Origin: JAVBKB01 sp031554275
GTDB lineage: Bacteria > Bacillota > Bacilli > JARBTR01
Direction of reading: 5' to 3'
Assembly: GCA_031554275.1 (NCBI GenBank)
Contig: JAVBKB010000148.1
Location: 1 to 5,194, forward strand
Length of the DNA: 5,194 nucleotides
Below, in pieces: positions 1 through 4,432 of the stretch; the first letter of the stretch is position 1, and the number at the start of each line of letters is the position of its first letter. The position numbers and the translations under genes were made by a program. The notes beneath the pieces were generated by a model. The model had not been told where the DNA came from and searched no databases. It was given only the letters and a program-made list of their open reading frames with translations.

Positions 1-237
1 ACAAATAAAGAAGAACTTGAAGCCGGAACAGATCCAAACAAAGCAGATACAGATGGCGACGGAATGCCAGATGGTTACGAAGTTGATCATGGTTTGGACC
101 CATTAGCAAATGATGCAGATGCAGATCCAGATGGCGATGGTTTGACAAATAAAGAAGAACTTGAAGCCGGAACAGATCCGAAAAATGCAGATACAGATGG
201 CGACGGAATGCCAGATGGTTACGAAGTTGACCATGGA
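1..237 (+). repeat. 144-bp tandem repeat encoding 48-residue calcium-binding units
   Basis: Bases 1-93 and 145-237 are nearly identical, with only a few substitutions, at a period of 144 bp (48 codons). A diverged further unit begins near 313, after an insertion of about 8 codons. The conservation at DNA level, not only protein level, suggests recent duplication or gene conversion within the repeat tract. The array continues to the left of the window. Confidence 0.85.
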
Positions 238-585
238 TTCAACCCATTAAATCCAGACGAAGATGGAAACGGCATCCCTGATGGAAAAGATGATCCAGAT
301 AAAGATGGCTTGACTAATGAACAAGAGATACAATATGGAACAGATCCTAATAAGTATGATACAGATGGCGATGGCATAAGCGATGGTGATGAAGTTCGTA
401 ACGGAACTAACCCACTAGTTGCAGATCCACCTGCAAAAGGAGCTACACCTACACCTGCACCTGCACCCGCAGCTGCAACTCCGAAAACATCTGATGCATC
501 ACTTCCATTGGTTAATACATTACTAGCTTCCCTAGCTGGAACAGTATTGTTCTGGAGAAAGAAAAAAGATGTAGAGAAAAACTAG
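1..585 (+). CDS. C-terminal part of a cell-wall-anchored thrombospondin type 3-like calcium-binding repeat protein
   Basis: The frame is open from the first base, so this is the 3' end (194 residues) of a longer gene whose start lies outside the window. The visible part has repeated acidic loops of the type DxDGDGxxDxxE, such as DTDGDGMPDGYE, DPDGDGLTNKEE and DEDGNGIPDGKD. These are the pattern of thrombospondin type 3 / EF-hand-like calcium-binding repeats in secreted bacterial proteins. The first two units are 48 codons apart and almost identical; the third is degenerate. A Pro/Ala/Thr-rich spacer follows at about residues 140-160, then TPKTSD (residues 160-165), a hydrophobic segment of about 18 residues and a basic tail RKKKDVEKN. 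That layout is a sortase sorting signal, although TPKTS differs from canonical LPXTG. The protein should be exported and attached to the peptidoglycan, with the repeats acting as a calcium-stiffened stalk. The N-terminal functional domain is not visible, so whether it is an adhesin, an enzyme or a toxin carrier is unknown. Confidence 0.9.
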   Translation, partial: TNKEELEAGTDPNKADTDGDGMPDGYEVDHGLDPLANDADADPDGDGLTNKEELEAGTDPKNADTDGDGMPDGYEVDHGFNPLNPDEDGNGIPDGKDDPDKDGLTNEQEIQYGTDPNKYDTDGDGISDGDEVRNGTNPLVADPPAKGATPTPAPAPAAATPKTSDASLPLVNTLLASLAGTVLFWRKKKDVEKN

Positions 586-601
586 TATTAAGTAATAAAA
601 G

Positions 602-639
602 AATCACTGAAGAATTTATCATTCTTCAGTGATTTTTTT
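602..639 (+). terminator. Rho-independent terminator of the surface protein gene
   Basis: A perfect 13-bp stem, AATCACTGAAGAA (602-614) with TTCTTCAGTGATT (622-634), encloses a 7-nt loop and runs into a T tract at 633-639. It lies 17 bases after the TAG stop of the surface protein gene, so that transcript ends here. An A run upstream (597-600) may let it also work weakly on the other strand. Confidence 0.92.
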
Positions 640-654
640 AAATAATCTTAGTTA

Positions 655-831
655 CTCAGTGCTTATCCTGATTACCGATTAAAATAGTGAATGATTTGTC
701 CGGAAATTTTTCATCTCGCACGGCAAAAAATGCGCGAATATCTAGATATTTAAGCACTTTTTTAACAAAGCAAGATGGAAAATTACCACAAAGCATTCGC
801 TATCTTAATCGGTAATCAGGATTAGGCTGAG
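655..831. mobile_element. MITE-like long palindromic element
   Basis: Bases 665-743 and 744-822 are two arms of 79 nt each, meeting at AATATCTAGATATT (737-750). The outer 30 or so bases of the arms match almost perfectly (ATCCTGATTACCGATTAA on one side, its complement on the other). The middle parts match after small bulges, for example AATTTTTCATCTCGC against AATTTTCCATCTTGC. With a one-base gap the inverted repeat reaches CTCAG (655-659) and CTGAG (827-831). There is no open reading frame inside. Size, lack of coding capacity and terminal inverted repeats fit a MITE or another mobile palindromic repeat. I see no clear target-site duplication and cannot name the parent transposon. The next 90 bases (832-923) hold only an AT-rich stretch with a possible weak -10 (TATAAA, 887-892) that has no convincing -35. 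Confidence 0.6.
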
Positions 832-923
832 ATTCTATAACTTGAACGAGTGAAGTCTCTTTGGCTTTAATTTTCGGATTAAAATGTATAAATATAGTAA
901 TAGATTTAGAACGCTATTCTCTG

Positions 924-1241
924 ATGAACTTCAATAGTTGACTAGGTAGAAAGGCAGATTTCGTAGAAGATAGTTTTACAATAACCAATCATGGTGATGT
1001 TTTAATTGGCGGCATTAGAAGTGGTTATGTCAAAAAGGGAGATGTTGTTCAGGACGATCAAGGAAATAGGGTAAGAATTGTTTCAGTTGAAATGACAGTA
1101 AGAATTGTTTCAGTTGAAATGACAACAAGTGTCGATCCAAATTTTCAAGTTGGTCTGGTATTGGAACCAAATCAGTTTGATGTTGGGGTTTTCAATAAAA
1201 AAATGCTCTACATGGTTTTGCCTGATCATGAAAAGGAGTGA
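924..1241 (+). pseudogene. EF-Tu domain 2-like small protein, broken by an in-frame TGA
   Basis: From ATG 924 the frame reads MNFNS, meets TGA at 939-941, then stays open to TGA 1239-1241, reading LGRKADFVEDSFTITNHG onward. The segment EDSFTITNHGDVLIGGI followed by SGYVKKGDVV resembles the start of domain 2 of translation GTPases such as EF-Tu (DVFTITGRGTVxxGRVxxGxxKxGDxV). No GTPase domain is present, so it is a stand-alone beta-barrel protein of about 105 residues. No ATG follows the TGA until deep inside the gene, so the present sequence probably makes no full product. TGG to TGA (Trp at codon 6) would be the simplest lesion. I see no strong ribosome binding site before ATG 924. A 27-bp in-frame tandem duplication adds a second VRIVSVEMT. 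The stop lies 2 bases before the ATG of the next gene, which suggests the two were once translationally coupled. Confidence 0.65.
1071..1124 (+). repeat. Perfect 27-bp tandem duplication
   Basis: Bases 1071-1097 are repeated exactly at 1098-1124. Each copy encodes the nine residues VRIVSVEMT in the frame of the EF-Tu domain 2-like pseudogene, so the duplication keeps frame. Perfect identity points to a recent slippage event. Confidence 0.95.
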
Positions 1242-1243
1242 GA

Positions 1244-1657
1244 ATGATGATTAACTTCGATGCAAATCTTTCTTTGGAGCAACTTGAAGATGATTATTGG
1301 GGAGAACCAACGTACTCATCTGGACTTGTGATTGGTTGTCATAAGTATCGCAAAGTACCTGTCAATCAACTTGGTTCTGAAGGATTACGGTTATTGATTG
1401 GGCAGAAAATAGGTTTGGAATATCTCGTGCCGATTGCCATATCCATGCTTGCTGAAAATCCATGGATTAGAGGCGATTATTATCATGGTGATCTACTGCA
1501 AAATGTTTTACGAATTGACTCTTCCTTTTGGAACAAGCATCAAGATTGGTACTATGATTTAGATTCCATCATGATTTCTGTAGAATGCTTTGAAAAACTA
1601 AATTTGCTCGTTTCGTGGGAGCAAACTAAAAATGAACTATTTGGTGAGTCAAATTGA
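1244..1657 (+). CDS. CdiI-family contact-dependent growth inhibition immunity protein
   Basis: A protein of about 137 residues. Features familiar from a widespread family annotated as contact-dependent growth inhibition immunity proteins are an N-terminal LEDDYWGEP, then CHKYRKVPVNQL, the segment LLIGQKIGLEYLVPIAI, and GDYYHGDLLQNVLRI followed by a Trp-rich stretch (FWNKHQDWYYDL). Such proteins are cytoplasmic and neutralise a specific incoming toxin by binding it. Which toxin cannot be read from this sequence. AAGGAG at 1233-1238 lies 5 bases before ATG 1244 and 8 before ATG 1247, so either may be the start; the GTG at 1238 overlaps the ribosome binding site and is unlikely. The gene follows the EF-Tu-like pseudogene almost without a gap. 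No toxin gene is adjacent, so it is an orphan immunity gene within this window. The family call is from memory of the motif pattern; the reading frame is intact. Confidence 0.8.
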   Translation: MMINFDANLSLEQLEDDYWGEPTYSSGLVIGCHKYRKVPVNQLGSEGLRLLIGQKIGLEYLVPIAISMLAENPWIRGDYYHGDLLQNVLRIDSSFWNKHQDWYYDLDSIMISVECFEKLNLLVSWEQTKNELFGESN

Positions 1658-1670
1658 AGGGTTGATTCAC
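1644..1670 (+). other. Inverted repeat over the stop codon of the CdiI-like gene
   Basis: GTGAGTCAA (1644-1652) pairs with TTGATTCAC (1662-1670), with one G-T wobble, around a 9-nt loop. The TGA stop lies in the loop region. Only a weak T-rich stretch follows (TGTATTTTAG), so it may be a poor terminator or a transcript-stabilising hairpin before the next gene. No clear promoter is visible between the two genes. Confidence 0.35.
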
Positions 1671-1735
1671 TGTATTTTAGCAGCTCTCCTATTTTGTAGT
1701 AATGATTTTCTGACAGTTTTCAAGGAGGAATCCAT

Positions 1736-2248
1736 TTGGCAAACACAATTCGGATGAAAAACTCAACTAACGATGAAGATGTAAGGATGAGTAATGGTGC
1801 AACTAGTGTATTTATTACCATTTTTGGACTAAGTGGGAGCAGACTAGCGACAACTGAAGCTGAGAAAAGATTGGTCGTTTGGGTACTCGAAAAAGATCAA
1901 ACTTTCTGTGGAATTGGAACTGTTGGATTCGATATTTGTGAAATGCCTTGGAATCCTAGTGATTTTGATCACGAGCAGGCATTTGTTTTTTCTATTGTTG
2001 ATGGGATGAAACAAAAGTTGGGTTGGGAAACGCTAGATTATGAGCCGAACACGGAAATTATGTTTAGCCGTTTTGATTTATTTCGAAACTTAGTAAGCAT
2101 GATGACTGTTGCGGATATAAATCAAGAAGAAATTGAGAAATGGTGGGCAGCAGCTGAGGCTGACGATCCGATACTAAACGGTTATCCAGTTTGTGAAAAG
2201 CATGGAGTGTTGCTATCTCTTTTTGGCTGTCATGCTTGTAATGATTGA
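1736..2248 (+). CDS. Uncharacterised protein with a C-terminal Cys/His zinc-binding-like tail
   Basis: I do not recognise this 170-residue protein. It starts with TTG at 1736, chosen because AAGGAGG at 1722-1728 lies 7 bases upstream; the next in-frame ATG (1754) has no such site. There is no signal peptide or membrane segment, so it should be cytoplasmic. The body is acidic and mixed alpha/beta (VFITIFGLSGSRL, then RLVVWVLEKDQTFCGIGTVGFDI). The C-terminus has the spacing C-x2-H-x8-C-x2-C (C153, H156, C165, C168), a plausible zinc knuckle, two residues from the end. The gene lies 78 bases after the CdiI-like gene and ends in a terminator, so the two may share a transcript. Its position suggests a second immunity or accessory protein of the same locus, but that is inference from context only. 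Confidence 0.85.
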   Translation: MANTIRMKNSTNDEDVRMSNGATSVFITIFGLSGSRLATTEAEKRLVVWVLEKDQTFCGIGTVGFDICEMPWNPSDFDHEQAFVFSIVDGMKQKLGWETLDYEPNTEIMFSRFDLFRNLVSMMTVADINQEEIEKWWAAAEADDPILNGYPVCEKHGVLLSLFGCHACND

Positions 2249-2313
2249 TTAAGATACTTTAAAAGTTTAATGCAGTTTGAAAGAGTAATGAAACTTTTTA
2301 ATAAAAAATTTTG

Positions 2314-2341
2314 AAGCATCCCAAATCGGGGTGCTTTTTTT
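2314..2341 (+). terminator. Rho-independent terminator
   Basis: AAGCATCCC (2314-2322) pairs with GGGGTGCTT (2328-2336), with one wobble, around a 5-nt loop, and the T tract runs 2335-2341. It closes the transcript of the preceding gene. It stands only two bases before the ribosome binding site of the next gene. Confidence 0.85.
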
Positions 2342-2354
2342 GCGAGGTGAAAAA

Positions 2355-3180
2355 ATGATTGCAACAAATTATGACGATCCAAAAAGACATATCCACGTTC
2401 TGTCTTATGGTGGCGGAACTCAATCTACCGCCCTTTTGATAATGTCACTTAAGGGTGAAATTAATGGTGTAATTCCAGACTATGTGATCTTTAGTGATAC
2501 AGGTTGGGAAGGTGAGAGGACCTACTCTTGGGTTCATAAAGTAAATGAATACATTAAAAAGAAATTTGGTAAAGAGATCATGATCACGAATAATGGGAGC
2601 ATTCGACTGGATATTTTAAATAACTCAAGGTTTGGTAGTCTGCCTTTCTTTACAAAAAATCAGAATGGTAAAATCGGTATGCTTCGCAGACAAATGCACT
2701 TATGAGTATAAGATTAGGCCAGTTAATAAAAAGATTCGTGATCTGCTAGGGTACAAACCTCGACAGCATATCAAGGAGACTGTCCACCTTTGGAAGGGGA
2801 TTTCTGCTGATGAGATTTATAGTGTGAAACCCTCAGCTCTTAAATGGCAAGTGGCTGAGCATCCTCTAGTTGATCTGAATTTGGATCGATCTAATTGCAT
2901 TGCTTATATTGAAAAAGAGGGTCTTGGAACTCCACCACGGTCCAGTTGTGTTGGGTGTCCTTTTCATAATGATGATCAATGGAGAAACATCAAACTGCAT
3001 GACACAAATGCTTGGATTGAAGCAATTGAGGTAGATCATAGTATACGGAATTTGCAAAAGTTTAAGGGGAACGCGTACTTGCACCGTTCGTGTTTGCCAC
3101 TAGATCAAATCGAATTTGATGAAAATCAACTGGAATACTCAGGGTTTATGGACGAATGTGAAGGGATGTGTGGCGTTTAA
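2355..3180 (+). pseudogene. PAPS reductase-like / adenine nucleotide alpha-hydrolase family protein, frameshifted
   Basis: Two overlapping frames encode the halves of one protein. The first runs from ATG 2355 (GAGGTG at 2344-2349, 5 bases upstream) and carries the nucleotide-binding loop SYGGGTQST (residues 17-25) and IFSDTGWEGE (residues 45-53), hallmarks of the PAPS reductase / ATP-pyrophosphatase superfamily. It ends early at 2705. The second frame continues with CTYEYKIRPVNKK, WKGISADE, SSCVGCPFHNDDQW and the C-terminal CEGMCGV. Removing one A from the AAA at 2692-2694 joins them as RRQ-CTYEYK and gives 274 residues, a normal size for this phage- and mobile-element-associated family. The Cys residues of CTYEYK, CVGC and CEGMC may bind a metal or Fe-S cluster. 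Despite the family name, these stand-alone members lie outside sulfate assimilation operons and their substrate is uncertain. As read, only a 116-residue truncated product is made. A sequencing error in the A run is the main alternative. Confidence 0.85.
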
Positions 3181-3213
3181 ACTAGTTATTTTCGAGGCTG
3201 AAATTATTGAATA

Positions 3214-3222
3214 TGATATAAT
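3214..3222 (+). promoter_or_regulatory. Extended -10 promoter
   Basis: TGATATAAT combines a perfect TATAAT (3217-3222) with the upstream TG of an extended -10 element. No good -35 is seen at 17 bases, which extended -10 promoters can lack. Transcription would start near 3229 and drive the pseudogene at 3286 and probably the gene at 3698, since no terminator lies between them. Confidence 0.5.
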
Positions 3223-3258
3223 TGTAGAATCAGTTTTCTAACTGAAATATTGATTTTT

Positions 3259-3276
3259 TGCAAGTAGAAACTTGCA
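3259..3276 (+). promoter_or_regulatory. Leader hairpin abutting a ribosome binding site
   Basis: TGCAAGT (3259-3265) and ACTTGCA (3270-3276) form a perfect 7-bp stem with an AGAA loop. The stem's last base is the first A of AGGTG (3276-3280), the probable ribosome binding site for TTG 3286. No T run follows, so it is not a terminator. It could tune ribosome access or protect the message. A smaller hairpin (CAGTT/AACTG, 3231-3244) lies upstream in the same leader. Confidence 0.35.
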
Positions 3277-3278
3277 GG

Positions 3279-3358
3279 TGATTGGTTGATAAACCATAAG
3301 TTTGTAATTACAGACGATTGATTGGTTGATAAACCATAAGTTTGTAATTACAGACGAT
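3279..3358 (+). repeat. Perfect 40-bp tandem duplication over a gene start
   Basis: Bases 3279-3318 are repeated exactly at 3319-3358. The unit contains the TTG start and the first codons of the following pseudogene. Because 40 is not a multiple of three, reading from the first copy meets TGA at 3319-3321. Confidence 0.95.
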
Positions 3359-3609
3359 GAAATTGAGTGTTTTTCACTAAGTGAGTATGACTGCACTAAT
3401 TTGGTAGTGAGGAAGTATTACATATTTGGTTTCCAGTTATCAATGAAAATGGCGAATTTAATAAGTGTTTAGAATACGAAGTGGATACTGTTGAAGAAGC
3501 TTTTGAATGTATTGTGTATGCAATGAATGCGATGGGATGTTGGAATGATAGTTTGGAATTAAAACTGCTTTGTGAGAAATTTGGAGATTGGGATGAAAAA
3601 TACTGCTAA
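3286..3609 (+). pseudogene. Small acidic protein gene, disrupted by duplication and frameshift
   Basis: From the second repeat copy (TTG 3326) the frame reads LINHKFVITDDEIECFSLSE and on to about 3408. It then continues sensibly only in another frame, from about 3409: EEVLHIWFPVINENGEF, then EYEVDTVEEAFECIVYAMNA and the C-terminus KFGDWDEKYC, ending at TAA 3607-3609. Loss of one base around 3406-3411 would explain the switch, and the repaired protein would have about 94 residues. The only start with a ribosome binding site (TTG 3286, after AGGTG) now yields 11 codons before a TGA created by the 40-bp duplication. The protein is acidic and cytoplasmic, of a size typical of immunity proteins. 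I do not recognise its family by name. Its own promoter-like sequence lies at 3214-3222. Confidence 0.65.
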
Positions 3610-3697
3610 ATAGCAAAATTGAGTTTTTATCAAATTATTGAAAAGCATGAAATTTGATAGGGGAATAATAATAAATTGCGATTGCGAGTTGTTGCTC

Positions 3698-4363
3698 ATG
3701 AACCATTTATATAAAAAGATTGAAACTATTAAAACCAGACCTGGTATGTTTTTAGGAACAATAAGTGTTTCAAAATTGAGGTCATTTTTAGATGGATACA
3801 AAATGGCATTATATGACTTCAAATTGTCAGAGCGTACTGCATTATTACCATTGCCGTTTTGGTTTTTTCATGAATATGTAGCAGAACGCTTCGGTTATTA
3901 TGAATCAACTTCCGGATGGTGCAATATGATTTTGGATCAAGTTGCGCGCGATGAAGAAAAGGGATTTCATCTTTTCTATACTCTGTTTGAAGAATTTAAG
4001 CAGACAACAATCAGTCGCTGTTTTGTAGCAGATTTGAATGAGTCGAATATTAAGTTTCATCTTTCTGATAAATCTGTTCCATATTGCTTGTCGGGAGAAA
4101 ATTTCGACATTAGAGAGCCGTTGTACAAAAATCCTGTGAGAGTTTATTATGCTGAACTTTCAAATCTACCTTATTTCAAAGGGTATGTTGGGATAACCCA
4201 AACACATGAACAATTTGATTTAGAAAGCGAAGTTTATAAAAATGAAAAGGATGCACTAGCGCACTTTGAAGGGTGTTTTGGTGCAGTTGAATGGCAGGAA
4301 ATAAAGTTAGAAAACTTAGAATTTATCCTACCGGAAATAACACAAATAGTGAATAACAAATAA
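3698..4363 (+). CDS. Uncharacterised protein with N-terminal RPGMFLG motif, immunity-protein-like
   Basis: An intact cytoplasmic protein of about 221 residues. The N-terminus MNHLYKKIETIKTRPGMFLG, followed by a segment ending FLDGYKMAL, resembles a family of hypothetical Bacillota proteins that begin close to an (K/R)xRPGM(Y/F)LG motif; I know no established function for them. Other notable stretches are PLPFWFFHEYVAERFGYYE, STSGWCNMILDQ and DEEKGFHLFYTLFEEFK. The C-terminal third differs in character (PVRVYYAELSNLPYFKGYVG) and may be a separate domain. I chose ATG 3698 because family members start a few residues before the motif. In-frame ATG 3647 and TTG 3638 are also open, and no start has a strong ribosome binding site. 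It lies 88 bases after the preceding pseudogene and may depend on its promoter. An immunity role is inferred from neighbours only. Confidence 0.8.
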   Translation: MNHLYKKIETIKTRPGMFLGTISVSKLRSFLDGYKMALYDFKLSERTALLPLPFWFFHEYVAERFGYYESTSGWCNMILDQVARDEEKGFHLFYTLFEEFKQTTISRCFVADLNESNIKFHLSDKSVPYCLSGENFDIREPLYKNPVRVYYAELSNLPYFKGYVGITQTHEQFDLESEVYKNEKDALAHFEGCFGAVEWQEIKLENLEFILPEITQIVNNK

Positions 4364-4370
4364 TCTAAGC

Positions 4371-4414
4371 AACATGCAAAAGAGCCTAATTTGATTGGAC
4401 TCTTCTGCTATGTT
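4371..4414. terminator. Bidirectional hairpin between convergent genes
   Basis: An imperfect hairpin pairs AACAT-GCA-AAGAG on the left (4371-4384) with CTCTT-TGC-ATGTT on the right (4400-4414), with one mismatch and one bulge. It extends inward through CCTAAT/ATTGG. T-rich sequence follows on the plus strand and TTTT on the minus strand. It lies between two converging stop codons (4363 and 4433) and probably ends both transcripts. Confidence 0.65.
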
Positions 4415-4432
4415 TATATTAATTGTTCTGAT

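Noticed and set aside
665..822. Transcription terminator
   Set aside because: The arms are far too long, there is no T run after the stem, and a proper terminator already stands at 602-639.
938..960. TTGACT as a promoter -35 box
   Set aside because: No -10-like hexamer lies 16-18 bases downstream, and the site falls inside the pseudogene frame.
2331..2354. GTG 2331 as the start of the PAPS reductase-like gene
   Set aside because: It lies inside the terminator stem and has no ribosome binding site; ATG 2355 has a good one.
2866..3084. Open frame on the minus strand
   Set aside because: It lies wholly opposite the motif-rich second half of the PAPS reductase-like gene and has no domain or ribosome binding site.
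3279..3358. CRISPR array
   Set aside because: There are only two directly abutting copies with no spacer, so this is a plain tandem duplication.
3559..3822. Open frame on the minus strand
   Set aside because: It overlaps the start of the RPGMFLG gene and the end of the acidic pseudogene; the translation is a low-complexity hydrophobic shadow.
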